Positions 12,046 through 25,096 are shown, counted from the stretch's first letter. The stretch is DNA of 64,000 bases from Trichoplusia ni (GCF_003590095.1 NC_039493.1:6572001-6636000); one strand, 5' to 3'. The notes: generated from the sequence alone by a model not told the origin. Translations and numbers: made by a program.

Positions 12046-12112
12046 GCCTTTCTCACGATGTTTGCCTATACTGAGAGCTATACAATAATTTAGAAAGTAT
12101 TGTACGTATGTA
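12046..12112 (+). mobile_element. Fragment of the same repeat as 36881-37072
   Basis: CCTTTCTCACGATGTTTGCC, then ATACAATAATTTAGAAAGTA matches CTCACGATGTTTTCC...CAATTTAGAAAGTA at 37 kb; the middle has diverged. Confidence 0.45.
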
Positions 12113-12130
12113 CGTAAGTTTTTTTCAACA

Positions 12131-12168
12131 GTTCCCTCACTAAGGAATTGAATCCTTGGATCGCGGCG
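12131..12168 (-). mobile_element. Probable tRNA-SINE 3' end scrap
   Basis: GTTCCCTCACTAAGGAATTG, AATCCTTGGATCGCGG resembles the reversed 3' end of the common tRNA-SINE family; short and diverged. Confidence 0.3.
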
Positions 12169-12311
12169 GCGGGGTCGCCACCTCAGCTCATGGAACTATT
12201 AAGTTGTCTATAGAATTCACGTTGAAGATTCATCAGATTTCATAGTTATCGAATCAATTCTTGCACCTTTTTTTACGTGCCCCTTCAAGTCGTTTCCAAT
12301 ACTTTTTTTTT

Positions 12312-12355
12312 CTCTAGCCCGCTGTGTCCCACTGCTGGGCAAAGGCCTCCCAATA
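12312..12355 (+). mobile_element. LINE/SINE tail fragment
   Basis: AGCCCGCTGTGTCCCACTGC, TGGGCAAAGGCCTCCC is a widespread lepidopteran retroelement motif. A T/A-rich run precedes it. Confidence 0.45.
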
Positions 12356-13220
12356 CTTGAAATAAGTTTTTATTTTTATGATCTAACAACAATGTTTCAG
12401 TCATTACTTTTAATAATTAATGTTAACTTGTCGTAATCATTGCAGAAAAAAAGAACCTCGAACAGCAATAAAATACTGATTGGGAATGGTTTAAAAACGT
12501 TTAAATGTTTTTTTCATGGCATAATCGGATTACATTACCTAAAAATAAACACACGTACTCGCCAGGTTATAGAAAATGTAGATAAATATGTGCAAGGTTT
12601 GCTCTGAACTTTAAAAAAAAATCAAGACTAAAGTAAATTGAGAGTGTTTCTTATTGATTAAAACATGGCCACTTGATGGTCCTTAGATACGGTTATTTAT
12701 AATCTGTACAGAATTCTATAAATTAAAAAAGCAATTAAATGACCCAGATCGCTGCTCTTGATTGGCATAGTGTTAAGATTAGCAAACTATGAATAAAGAT
12801 GATGCCTCTAACATACTTACATCACTGTTTATCTTACCAGATACAATCATTAATAGATTCTAAATATTGAACGTTAACAATTTTTCGAATCTATATTTGA
12901 GATTATTCGACTAACTATCAAATAACTATTATATAGAGACTTACATATGCATTACATATACTAGGTACATGTCTTGACAAATCTCTGTTACTAAGATTCG
13001 AGTATCAACATAAAGCCGTATTCACACGAACGTTTTGTAAGCACCAACATCGCGTGTACCAAATGCGTTTGAAACTGTAATAATATCCGTGCGACCCGTG
13101 TCACACAGTGTCGTTCTACACGCGAAATATGGTTTACTTTCGTGTGTTATTCTAGCAGTTATAGACATGATAATAGTTACAATATTACTGTATAATTTGA
13201 GTGTTTCCCCATGATATTTA

Positions 13221-13421
13221 CGGCTCCCGCACTTAAGAATTTAATTCTTGTGTCGCGGGCGTTTCACAAACATTCAAATCACATGCACAAAAACACCCAA
13301 ACTCAGAACAAGCATTCGTGGGTCACACATAAATAATTCTTATACACAGGCATCGAAACCGCGACACGTCACGCACAGTGGTTTCGGCATGATGACCTCT
13401 ATCACTCGACTATCCGTGCAG
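13221..13421 (-). mobile_element. tRNA-derived SINE, near full length
   Basis: On the - strand it reads CACGGATAGTCGAGTGATAG, then the B-box region CGCGGTTTCGATGCC, CACGAATGCTTGTTCTGAGT, TTGAATGTTTGTGAAACGCC and CGCGACACAAG...AGTGCGGGAG. The A-box/B-box order and the tail match the copies at 28.6, 35.7, 46.0 and 56.3 kb. An 84-codon frame at 13248-13502 is inside it and is not a gene. Confidence 0.7.
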
Positions 13422-15191
13422 TTTAAGTATTTCATGTCTTCAATTGTAAGTAGTGTAAGTGTAAGTTGCCTATTTCATACCGTGAATGTCACACGATGTT
13501 AAGGGTGCTTCGCAAAAGGCCTCGCAGCTTTGTAATGTAGCATTGTCGTATTGCGAAAATTTAATTCCCAAAGGCTCGTGTTTTACGACTGTTATTTTAA
13601 TATAAACACACAGTGACGCCCTTTTCTCCCAAAAGAATTTGCTAATGCCAAGAGTTTTTGTCTTTTTACTTTCGTAATTTTACGCTTAGTGTAAATTTAT
13701 TTTGAATTAGATTCTGTGTTTTAAATTTGTTTTTTTTTTTTCAATTTGTTCGATTTTGAGTAAAACCTTCATGTATTCATTTCACCCATACCTTCAAATA
13801 TGGTCGCAATGACCCGAGTAATGATCACTTTTAATTATGTCTGAGTCAAAATTTTCAACGATGATTTCAACACATACTTATAATTTACAGTCAAACTCAA
13901 AAACTATCCAATACCAGAGTTCCCAACGGGTTTAACACCGTTCCTCGGTGTACCTTCGTCCACACTTCCAAACAGGGAAGGGAGTTATTACAGCGAGGAA
14001 ACCGCTCGCTCCTCGCATCGCTATTATTTCATTTGCCCGGTCGGCCGTTACATGTTTGCCGTGTTATACGGAAACAGGATTATGTAATTCATTATCATGC
14101 GTATTTGCGTTGTTGTTCCGATGTCTGTTGGTTTGGCAATGCGTGTTGCTGTAATATAGGATACTGACGGTCTGTAGATGATATGTAGCTACAAGGATTA
14201 ACGTACAGAAACATGATATTAAGTAAGCTTCTTATGCTTTAAAATACGTCTCTGTAATATTTATATGTTTTTATTCGAATCAGTGTAATTTGACCGTGTA
14301 ATTTTTTTATCCTAATATATAAATTGCGATTGTTATGGTATCTTTAGAGATTCTTATTAACAAACGTTTATGTTTTCAAACGATTATAGTCTACAAGGTT
14401 TTTAAGAATCAACTGGATAATTTAGTAGACAGTAATAATCTAAAAATAACAGTACAAAAAAAAAAACTATTCAATGAATTATCGAGGATTCATAAGTATT
14501 TCCTTGTACCATTTATTTTAAAAGTAAACAACATTCTTTGAAAAAGAAATCTGTGGTTTGAACTTCAACATTTATTTTGATGATGCGTATTATTTTAAAT
14601 CGTTTGACCTTTACTAAGCGTCACGTCTTCTCGTAAATTGCTGCCTTGGTTAAGGTCAGGACTAAAGATCCATGCATTATTTATTAATGTTAGACACTGA
14701 AAATGTATTGAACTTATTTTTATTTTAAGTTATAGTTGGGTATGCCAACTGTCTTGGGCACTCTTGGGAACGGACATATGTACGTAGGGATTTTTTTATT
14801 TATGTTTGTTGTTTAGACGATAGAAACATTAATAGCAACTGTGTTTTAATTATTGAGAACTATGCTAGTGTTCATATTCTATACGAAGACTTCTGCAGAG
14901 ATGTGATATTAATTGTTTGGAGTAGTAGGATATCACTTGTTATAAATCATTCAATAAACAAACAAACAAAAGCCTGTGCTCAGACTTACTGCATTCGTCT
15001 TTTAGAAAATACACTCGGACTTTGAATTAGCATATTTTGTACATTACTAAATACTTGTATTATTGGTTGTTCGAGTAAACCGCCAGCTTTAAAAGTATAA
15101 TTACTTCAGTTTTGAAAAGGATACATCATACTACACTGCATATAGTATCTTTGTTCTACATCAGAAACAGTTTTGTTAAGAGATTATGGTA

Positions 15192-15330
15192 GGAACTGTG
15201 CTGGTCTAGTGATTAGAGATCCTCACTACTAGACCGTCTTGAGTTCGATTTCTACCCACTACAAATGTTTGTGTGATGAGCACGTTTATTTTCTCTGTGT
15301 CTGCTTGTAAAAAAAACTATACTATGAATG
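15192..15330 (+). mobile_element. tRNA-derived SINE, different subfamily
   Basis: The A-box region is CTGGTCTAGTGATTAGAGAT and the B-box region is TTGAGTTCGATTTC. They are followed by a SINE-type body (AATGTTTGTGTGATGAGCAC) and TGTCTGCTTGTAAAAAAAAC. The head resembles tRNAs with TGGTNTAGTGGTTAG D-arms, but the B box has lost consensus bases. Confidence 0.55.
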
Positions 15331-16215
15331 TGTATCAGTTGTCTTGTACTCATAATTCAATTTATGCTAAGTTTTTACTAAAAGCATTGTGAGAAAGTTG
15401 CTGTATGATATATTGCTTTATTATATTACTTTACACTAGTCAATGAAATATAATTTCAGGCAATATTTTAAAAGAAACTTGATAATTGAATACATCAAGT
15501 GTGAACGGGTTATCAATCATGATTGTTCGCTTGCTGTAAATTATATTGTTTGAAAGTGCAGTGATGAATTATTCATTAACGGTGAAGGTGATGTAATACC
15601 GACCGACATAGATACCCGCGTTAAAGTGATTTAAGGTTCATTCAAACTACTTCATAATTTACAATGTATTTGCCTTGCACGTAAAGAAAGCTTGAAGTTT
15701 TCGATGATTAAAATGTTCATTTGTTTATGTGACTGTATGTATATCTAACCCCGGAACACTGAAACTTAGTTTAAGTTTGGAAGTCCTTAAATGAATAACT
15801 ATCTCTTTCTAATATATTTAAGTAACCGAGACTGCCTGAATATAAGTTGACGCTTAATATTTAGCTTAAGATTACGTATCGGTTCTTGGTTAGGTAAAGT
15901 ATATAATGAATTACCAAAAACTGTTAGCAATTACTTCCCCTTCATATTTGTAGATAAGTAAACACAGACTTCAAACAAAACGTGTGTGGTCATGGAAATA
16001 TGTGTTTTGTGCAAATAACCAAACATTGTACCGGCGCCAAAATGCATAAAGCGTGTTATCGTATGCAAAGATAAAATGATTTGAAGCAAGTGTTATTTTA
16101 AAATTCCAAAGAAATTAACATGTAAAATTTTTGGATCCTTTTTTTATGGTTTCACGATTATGAGTATCAAGTGCTCCATCGTTTACAAATACCTAATTAA
16201 TTATAAGCAGAAATT

Positions 16216-16262
16216 TTTGTGGGAAAGCCTATGTCCAGCAATGGACCTCAATAGCCTGAATT
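16216..16262 (+). mobile_element. LINE 3' tail fragment
   Basis: GTGGGAAAGCCTATGTCCAG, CAATGGACCTCAATAGCCTG resembles the GGGAGGCCTATGCCCAGCAGTGGGA tail of lepidopteran non-LTR elements; same class as 29691-29740. A 74-codon - strand frame over it is not a gene. Confidence 0.5.
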
Positions 16263-17521
16263 GGGATTGATTGAGAAACATTCCTCTTAAAGTATTCTCA
16301 TCAAACTTATTTGAATTGGACAAAATTACGTTTGCTTTTAACTTAACTAGTTCAATATAAATCGTTGATATATTATACGAGGTTGAAATCCAGACATCCA
16401 GGTTAGTGACGTCAGAACTTTTCACCTTTTTTCAGTAGAATATTCAGAGGACTGCGAGCAGGTAACAACGCGCTTAATTAACGGGAGACCTGGAAGAAAA
16501 ATATTCGCTTTTAACTCATAATAGGTCAAGTGCTTTTTGTTGTTTTACTCGCTTTTCGTATACACTGTCCTTATTTTGTGTCGTAACAAGTTTATTTTTT
16601 AAAGAAGGGAGATAAGGGGTAGATTTTTACCGAGCAAATTTAAAAACCTTTCGAAATTAAAACTACTTGCTAAAGCAATGCGTATGGTGCCTGTAACTTA
16701 TGTTCATGTTACTATTAAAACAATTTTAACTCATTTTACGAGTGTTTATAACCTATATAATTTAGCAAATAGGTTCCAAGAAAATTTTGAACCAACATCA
16801 AAATTCTTGCCAAGAATCCTAACCCACTAAATATAAAATGTAGGTCATTCATTTATTTTAATTGCTTCTAACTTCAAAGCTCTTCAGGCATACTCGACGC
16901 ACCTTTAAAAATTTTTTACATAACTAGGTCGGGTACAGGGTAGGCTGAACCACGAAGACTTTCGAAGAACAAACTTCTAAAATGAACCTTAAAGCTTTGA
17001 AATAAAGTCGACACGATATTAAAGTGTTTTTACACTTGTGTGGTGTGCTGTACAAAAGGTCTAATGCCGTTCCTTTAGGTTTTAATTGCTGGACGAAAAA
17101 TAACGCTCTAATTGCCTCGCTTTTAGAATTAGAACGAATGATGGATGCAGGATATTAAGTTTGGTCTAATTATATTAATGAGAGGTTATTTACGGATTTT
17201 TAGGAATTATCTCCAGTGTAACAGGTTTAATGAGATGGAAATAGATGAGTGAATGGCAGGTAAATATAGAGACCTCTTTTGTTTTCTCTTGTGCAGCTGT
17301 AATTTATTGAAGGCTTGTTATGATGACAATTCGTTACTAGCAATTTAACAAAATACAATCATCCATTCAATGAAATTCATCAAGTTCATACCGCCAAGAC
17401 TAAGCAAAACCTTCTTTATGAGTTGGCACAATAAGTTGCTTTTCATTTATCCTCATTGTATGCAGGATTGCTTTAATGTTGTCATAAGTTGTGGTTTCTT
17501 AGGTTAACGCAAATGTTAAAC

Positions 17522-17687
17522 ATTGAAATGAAACTACTTTTACGGACTTTATCGCCGTTTGATTTCACGGGCAGACTCTGCCGTCTCTCTGCCCGTGACC
17601 ACGATACCTGCATAGGTGTCGAATCGTCAGGAACTACAATCTAGAATTAAACCGCGATAAAATCCGTAAAAGTGGTTTCATTTCAAT
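17522..17687. mobile_element. 166-bp MITE with 30+ bp terminal inverted repeats
   Basis: The left end is ATTGAAATGAAACTACTTTT, ACGGACTTTATCGCC. The right end read on the - strand is ATTGAAATGAAACCACTTTT, ACGGATTTTATCGCG; only a few bases differ. Inside is a second hairpin, CACGGGCAGA (17566) and TCTGCCCGTG (17588). The target duplication is not clear. No coding sequence. From memory this end sequence recurs in many lepidopteran genomes. Confidence 0.75.
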
Positions 17688-19556
17688 TGTCATAAGTTGT
17701 ATTTTAAATGTATCACCGTCATACCACGCCTAGGGTTGATACAAGTTTCAAAATTACCTTATATATGAGCTCACGCGACACACAATTGTTTCTTAGCACG
17801 CAAACCATCTCACTGTTCACGTTTGTTTCTCCATATCGATGAAAAAGGAGGGTAATGTGTTCGTCTGTGCCGAAAGTAAAACATGCTGTATCGTGTTACA
17901 ATTTGGTATCAAATAAAAACTGTTTGGTTATTTAGTAATATGTTAACTAATACGACACAAATAATTATTTCGTAATAACGTGTTGCATCGATTTTGATAC
18001 GTTTATATCACGAGTGTATCATTAGAACTTCTAAAGTAATGCTTTTTGAGTCAAAGTAAAGAGTAAAAAAAGATAGACTATCTACCAAACTTCAGTATTC
18101 GACCAATATTAATGTCCAATGTTTTTTTGATAACAAATAAAAGTTAGAGGTATAGATTATCATAGACGAAAAGAAAACTGAATACCCAACTATTATCCCT
18201 CAAACCGGAATCTAATGCGTTTCCACCATCAATTGGTAGGTTATGGCTTACCAATACATACGTAATAATAGATCATTCCAAAATATACCGTACCGCATAT
18301 CAATTGGATATCTAAGAACCGTAGTAATGATTCAAAAGAACCATCGGAATAGGACGAATCAGTTCACAAACTCTCGTGAAACGTGACCGATTTACAAATG
18401 AGGTTTTTAAACAACACGTTTGGCCAAAACTTTGAAGTTAAAGCATAAACTTAAAAAAAGGCTAATTTGGCGGTCGTGTGATGAAAACTGTAAATGTGTC
18501 CGTGATTGTATATTGTACAGTTCATCACATATTGGTGACAGAATTTAGACTTTGTTAGGACTTTTATGGCAATGGTATAAGATTCATTACAAACTCCTTT
18601 ATTGATTCCTTGCTAAGAGTATCGTGCCGTCCACTGTACAATTGCATCATGTATGTGTCATATTGGCCGTGGGTTTGGTAACGTTTGTTTACATACATAT
18701 TAGGTTTTTTGTGCCCGTTTGAGTGTGTGTAGTAAGGCATAAGCGAACAAAAACTTGGCTCGTAAACTAATAAAATCAAATTGTAACCTTTTAATCATCA
18801 CCTAATCTTCTCTGACGTAATTTGGATCAGATTAACCATCGACGCATGAGTGTAGCTGAAGACAGCTTCGAAGCCATCGTAGCTCTTAAAAAGATTAGTC
18901 ATTAGGTATACTTGTTTCTTTGTTCTTAGCTATGTTCAACGAAAAATGGTCCAAGATGGCCGCCACCACAAAATAGTCGATGATAAAAAAAAAATCCCAA
19001 TCCCTGATTGTCTAGTAGAATAAAATTAACGCTTCAATTACAAATCCGAGTCGAGTCTGAGTTTGGTACATTTAATAATTTCGCTTATACCTGGTTAATT
19101 AACAGAGCTGATCTATTTTATTCAACGACAAAACTTGATACTTACTTATATCGATTCTATAATATTTCAATATCAGCCATTCCCAATTACTTTAACAGCA
19201 CCGCACAGACTCTGTCACAGCGATCAACTCTAGGATTAACTAACTCAGTCCCATATGTTTCCACAAACTGTGTCAGTCCTTAGTAATCAGCATTCTGTTA
19301 GTGTACAGTCACAAGCACTGAGATTATAGGAGACAAGGCTTGTTATCACTGTTCTTCATACTACAAACGGACTATATTAGATGGATATGTTAAGTTTTAA
19401 TGTTTATTATCTATACTATATTCGTTCTGGAGCTTAAAAAAGGTATTGTAAATAAAGTTTGTAAGGTTTTGCCAAGAAACTCATATAACACTGTTTATTA
19501 AAGCTTTGTTTGTATAGTCACACAAAGATTGTTTACTTTTTTAAATAGCGAAACTA

Positions 19557-19625
19557 ATGGCGTATATCTTTCCCGTCCGCCCAAAGTTTGTCTGGAAGAT
19601 GCTCCTATTAGCGATCCCTCAACTA
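19557..19625 (+). mobile_element. Probable LINE 3' fragment
   Basis: CCCAAAGTTTGTCTGGAAGA, TGCTCCTATTAGCGATCCCT resembles a 'TTGTCTGGAAGAGATCGCT...TTAGCGATAAG' motif common near the 3' ends of moth retroelements. Recognised from memory of the motif only. Confidence 0.35.
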
Positions 19626-20482
19626 TTTATACCCAATATTATTTTTGTAATTGTATGGTATATAATAAAAAGGTTCTATTAAATTCCTTTTAAAGTATGA
19701 CTTATGTATTTCTTTTCTCTTTTTCAGGTAACTAACAACGTTTTTGGATGGGAACATCAAAACTGCATAAACATTATCTAAATCAGAGACTTTTGCAGGT
19801 TTGTTGAATAAAGTTTCGCTGTCTTATCCATATATGAATATGAAATTGTAAATGCCATAAAAAGCTAATTAAATTAAAATAAGGTCCTGAGTATATCATA
19901 TTCTTCATTCATTTTACATTGCTAATTGTACCTTTTGAGAACGCAAACAAAGCAAGCTCAATTATAACAAAATTATACATCAATTATACTTTTTGAAACA
20001 ATGCCAATTATATTGTTCGGCGGGTATTAATTTAAGATCATTTAATTGCAATCGTGCTCCAGTACTTTCAAAATCGTAATAAATATTTTTAATAATAGGC
20101 AATTTTCTTCTTGTTATCAGCTGTTTTGTCCCATTGAACTTTAATACCATACTTTTGACGTCTTGAAAATAACTTATCATAATTATAACAGAATCGTATC
20201 AAAGTGTAATCTGAATTCTGTACATTTTTATTATTTTAAAGTAATCTTCCTACTTTGTTTGCAATCGATAACGAAGCTAGAAACATATTTTTGTCTGATT
20301 GTCTGTGCGTTTGTACGCAATGAACTCAGTAACGGCAAATACGGTTTTCTTTGATGAATCACAAGTAAGGATCACTTAACATTTAATGTTTGTTTCATGT
20401 CAATCATTTCATACATAATAGTTACGCCAGTTTAATGAATAAACCAGAGAATTTGTTCAAAAAAGATCCAAAAAATACATCA

Positions 20483-20517
20483 CTTTTCCACGCGAACGAA
20501 GCCGCTGCCATGGCTAG
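20483..20517 (+). mobile_element. Helitron-like 3' end fragment
   Basis: CCACGCGAACGAAGCCGCTG, then CCATGGCTAG|T, is a mutated form of the tail ACGAAGTCGCGGGCAACAGCTAG|T. No recognisable 5' part is visible upstream. Confidence 0.45.
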
Positions 20518-22567
20518 TTTAGTACAAAATTTTAATTTAACGGTTATTTAAAGTTGAGTATGAGTAGCATATCCACTCTGTATTCGTTCTAAACAATTAG
20601 TTCCGGCCTATTACAGTTTGCGTCAACATATACATTAACGATCATGTCAAAACTAACTGTCCATTATGTTGAATACAATTGATGTTCTTGAGGCTGTCAC
20701 AGACACAGCTCCCGTAGCAAGTTACTTAACGACATAACTCTAAACGGCCCTTCATTGCCAAATTTTAGAGTTCAAAATCGAATGGCAAGTTATTCTGGCC
20801 CTGGCAACGTAGGCGACGTCATGCGATCTCTGCTTGCAATAGGATGTCGTGACGCATTGTAGGCCACAAAACGATCTGCCTGTCACTAGCATCCGAACGA
20901 ATACACGAATTCAAAAGTGTGGGACATTTTTTAATAGTTACGCAAACTTTTTGGTAGTCGTACCATGGAATATTGTGTGGGCCACGCGTGCGACTATGAT
21001 ATAGAGATAACGATTAACCTTAGCATGCATGTATGTACAGCGTAACAGACCCCAAAATACATTCAATTGAATCTAACAACTGGACAATACTTTTTAGGAT
21101 TCCGTCTTTCACTAGACTCCATTTATCTCATTTACCGTACAGCTAGGTGATTGAAATAATTACAGATGTTGCCGTTGTAAACAATAAATAAAACAAACAG
21201 TCACCATATTAAGACTACTTGTCATTCAAATTTATTTTTCCTTAGTCCATTAAGAACCCTTTCTAGCGTTTCAATGGTTTTTGTTTAATATTTGTACTTG
21301 ACAGACAACGAGAAAAAGACAGCTAGCCAATAAGTTAGTTGATACCGGTGCCAGTAGATACCCACTGTGGGTAATGTAGGTTCTCTTGAGCCCTTTTTGC
21401 TGTTCTATGATTTGCCTAGCGGAGTAAATTAATGTGACGTCACACGCGTGCAAGCGTTCGTGTTTCATTGTCTGTAGTAGGTTATCTTAAAAGTTATTGT
21501 TTCACATCAAGGTTATGAGGTCAAAGTATCGATATTTGAATTTAGAATAACATTTACTGTAACATCTTTGCGGTCGTATATTAAATGCATTGTGACTTTC
21601 TTAATCAATTTAAAAAAGAAAGTTAATTTTGTTTTTGTGTCCTCATAATAACATGGCTTTTAACTGGATTACTTACAATTTAAACCAAATGAGAGAATTT
21701 CGTTTATTGTATTCTTGCTTGTACTCTTGCTTGTTAACTTTTAGAGATTTCACTTCTTGACAAATCTTTTAAGTCCCATATATTTCTCTTTAAACCAGAA
21801 TAAGCAATGAAAGATAAATTCAGGCTTTAGATTTTTTTGCCGTAGCAGTGGAAAAGTCCGAAAGGGTTACCGTGGCCCCGGTAAACAAAAGGAAAAAGAA
21901 GGAATATGGGTGAGTTTTAATCAGTAGACGTCTGACACTGCCTCCCACTCAGCCCAAAGCGAAAGAAATCATTACATAATTTCTCATCATAAAAAAGATC
22001 CTTCATATTTTTATATAACATCTTTTCAATGTTCCTTAAAATAAATAAGTGACATAAACAATTTACGAGCAGGCACAAAAAACTCAATACAAAATAAAAG
22101 TTCTCCATTTATTGAAAACTCGATTACGTTAAATCTTTCTATTGACTGTCCCGTAGAACCATTACGGAGTTCGAAAGCTCCCTTTGTGTACGATAAAAAA
22201 GGTATTTCTGTAAAGGCCAAAGCTATTAGTTTGAAATTATCGAGCAATGAATGGGAATATTACACGCCTTATAAATCATAGAGAGTATAAACAAAACCTT
22301 TTAAAATAGTACCGTAGTGTTATGAAGCCAGATTGTGAATATTAACAGGGTTTTTTACCATCGTTGGACATTATTAACATACATTATGGAATGCAATAAT
22401 TGAGTATTAAATATTAAATGATAAAACTTTTTACAACCCAAGACAAATAATTAAAAGTATTAGACACGGATTTTTGTTTTTATCTAAACAACAAAAATTT
22501 ACAAAGGTAAACTGCTTTAAAGTATGTAGAAGATTTTATGTTTGAACTAAGAGACAGATACTTCATT

Positions 22568-22726
22568 TACCCTACCCTTACGCTGGTCTTATCTGTGCAG
22601 CAAAAGCACTTAGGAAGCGGTGAAGGGTGGGCGAAACTGGGTGCTGTCCAATGTAAATGACCTTCAAAAAGTGCTACTTAGTAGCCTAATTTGAATAAAT
22701 GAATTTTGATTTTGATTTTGATTTTG
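22568..22726 (+). mobile_element. LINE 3' end with TTTTGA-repeat tail
   Basis: CCCTACCCTTACGCTGGTCT, TATCTGTGCAGC, GTGGGCGAAACTGGGTGCTG, ATGACCTTCAAAAAGTGC and AATTTGAATAAATGAATTTT lead into (ATTTTG)4 at 22703-22726. A short simple-repeat tail directly after such a 3' UTR is typical of non-LTR retrotransposons. No coding part remains. Confidence 0.6.
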
Positions 22727-22930
22727 CACTGGCAGACATAGTACCTACCTACGTACTTCAGAGTGTCATAAATAGAGGATTAAAGAGAGATGAAAGCAAT
22801 ATTTTACGTTAAACACCTAAAGGTAATACCAAGGCCGACTTTATTAAAATTCTAATATCTTGGGGTTGGGGCGCTGCACCCGCCTAAATGGAAAACTGGA
22901 CGTGCAAATATTCATTGGAAATATTAAAAA

Positions 22931-23126
22931 CTAGCTGTTGCCCGCAGGCCCGCCCGATACAAATCGAAAATGATCCCACGGGAACATAAAATGGGGATGA
23001 AATCTAACCTAGTATAAACTATCTGTTTACCAAATTTCATCTGAATCCATTTAGTGGTTTACGTGAAAGACGAACAAACATGCATACATACAAACTTTCG
23101 TATTAACTATTTGGTAACAAGTAGGA
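22931..23126 (-). mobile_element. Helitron-like non-autonomous element (second subfamily), intact ends
   Basis: On the - strand it runs from TC at 23126-23125 to CTAG at 22934-22931. The flanks are A (complement of T23127) and T (complement of A22930), i.e. the A|TC...CTAG|T arrangement of Helitrons. The 3' end reads GCGGGCAACAGCTAG. The body motif GTGAAAGACGAACAAAC is shared with 1463-1669. At 196 bp it is far too short to encode a helicase. Confidence 0.7.
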
Positions 23127-24023
23127 TATCTACGTCTTCATTCGTTCTGTGGTTAGAATAAGGTCGGGTAAGGATATCGACATCTCTAAAAAATATTTCA
23201 CCAATCCATTTTGTTTATCCCAGAATTTGATTATATTACCATACAAATATTATTCCTCTTGTTGAATATTGAGTTTGTGAGTGGGATGATCCGACCACCC
23301 TTATGTAAAAAACCTCGCCGATGGCTATTACGTCAAAAGGTCGTTGGCCTCATTCATACTCTTTGAGTTGTGACGTCAAACGATTGACGGAAAATGCTTC
23401 AAATATCTGTCAGATCTGGACACTTTTACATCACAAAAGAATTCTTTAAATCCGATTTGATGACTTGTTTTAAGTATTTGAATAATATATCCTTGTTAAA
23501 TAGCTACTAAGATACTACTTATTTGTATTTGCCTAATTAGTACTGAATTTGAAGCTAAATATCTGCCTGGAGGGATCTCGTGCTGCTCATAATTATAGTC
23601 ATTGTTATAAAATTATCTTCACACAAAAACACCTTTAGTTCTGATAATTGAATACTCTTTGCATAATAGGTATGATTATATATCTGGCATTCACGATGCT
23701 TAGTACCTACAGTCTAATTGCATTGCCTCTTGACTTTTAAACAACTTGTAGGATAACAACCTTATACTGGTGTCGTACTTCGTAGTTTTCTTTTATTACG
23801 TCTTCTTTGACTTGCGAAAATTTGCAGCCAGATGTGCATAATTACCTATATTTCTTACAAGTAAAATATGCCATGAAAAGTCCTCTTTTAAGAATGTAAT
23901 GGGGGCAGAAGACAACGCATGTTTAATGAGCATTACAAGCAGCTTTACGCCTCGCAGACATGGCTATTGCATGTAGTTTATATATTTAAAAAATTACAAC
24001 AATAGATGAAAAAAGATTAAGGT

Positions 24024-24143
24024 AAGGTAAAGTGACCTTTAACCATCAACGACACCTAAAATTAGTGTATTTAATACATTAGAATAACACTAGAACATCA
24101 CAGCCCTAGAGACCAGAAAAAGGAAGGTAAAGTGAACTTTAAC
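24024..24143. repeat. Two 20-bp direct repeats exactly 100 bp apart
   Basis: AAGGTAAAGTGACCTTTAAC at 24024-24043 and AAGGTAAAGTGAACTTTAAC at 24124-24143 differ at one base. Each is partly self-complementary (AAGGT...ACCTT in the first). The DNA between them is not obviously repeated. Confidence 0.8.
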
Positions 24144-25029
24144 GTGCAATGGATCAGAAAATAAGTTTTAAACTACACTAAGGCTGTACTCCTAACAATC
24201 ACTAATTCCGTACATTATTATTGTTCCACTTCAAATGTAGGTTATAATCATAAGTTGCCTTTACCCAATACAGCCGAGTATAAACAACTCGATCACAAAA
24301 TGTCATGTGTATGTCCTCGGCTATGACTTATTGGTTCGAAGGCCGGCACTTTCTGTTTCTGTCGATTGAAACTTAATCTCTGATTAGGGTTTCTGAGTTA
24401 TTTCGAATGCTGTTGACAGATTTATGTATCGAAGTATGTGTTTATGTTATATCTACACGTGTGTTTCACGAATTTAGTATTTATGTATTCTTCAGAATTT
24501 ATGATTTTTATGTTTTAAGGTCATAGTTTGGTTCGTTAAATACCGAGCATTAGGTAAATCTACTGCGTTAAATTTAAACGTTGGCTGTCTGCAAACGAAG
24601 AAAAAGGTATAAAAGGCAATTCATTGAGTAAAATTCAAAAAAAAATAAAGGTCCAAAAGGTTACTGAAAAGCAAATGATATCTTTATTTTGTACCTCACT
24701 TACGATATATCATCACTTTATCATTGTCATATCTCTAACTACCCTGAATCCTGTCAACTATGAGAATACTAACATTAATTACAACAAGGTTCTAAATCAA
24801 AATACCGGCCAACACTAAACCGCATATCACACATGCCACTACATACATGTGTGTAACACCCGTTTTGCTGACGCGGCGTGTAACCACACTGTGATACCCT
24901 GTCTGATGTCTCACGTTCCGATGATTCAGCAAGCTTTCGGTATGCGTTGAGTACGCTAATATCGTGATGATATACCAACTGATATAATATGGGTGATAAT
25001 GAGATGAAGTATAAAAATACGCACTGAGT

Positions 25030-25096
25030 TATGTAATAACGGTTTACTCGCGCGTATTGGGATTGCCCGACTAGTTCTGGACTCAACCGGAGTCGT
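25030..25096 (+). repeat. Same dispersed repeat family, head and middle only
   Basis: ATGTAATAACGGTTTACTCG, CGCGTATTGGGATTGCCCGA, then TGGACTCAACCGGAGTCG. It keeps the head that is inverted at 51.7 kb and lacks the ATAATGAATCA tail. A 103-codon - strand frame across it is not a gene. Confidence 0.6.

Larger units (their letters stand above)
6574..13220. other. Mostly unassigned AT-rich DNA
   Basis: It contains the repeats listed at 7.7, 10.0, 11.6, 12.0, 12.1 and 12.3 kb. Two GC-richer patches (7500-7560 and 9105-9190) have no open frame with splice sites. AATAAA at 11154-11159 followed by A9 near 11175 looks like a polyadenylation or retroposon end, but no transcript body is recognisable upstream. 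Confidence 0.45.

Noticed and set aside
24775..25086. 103-codon frame (-)
   Set aside because: It crosses a dispersed repeat head and has no recognisable motif.
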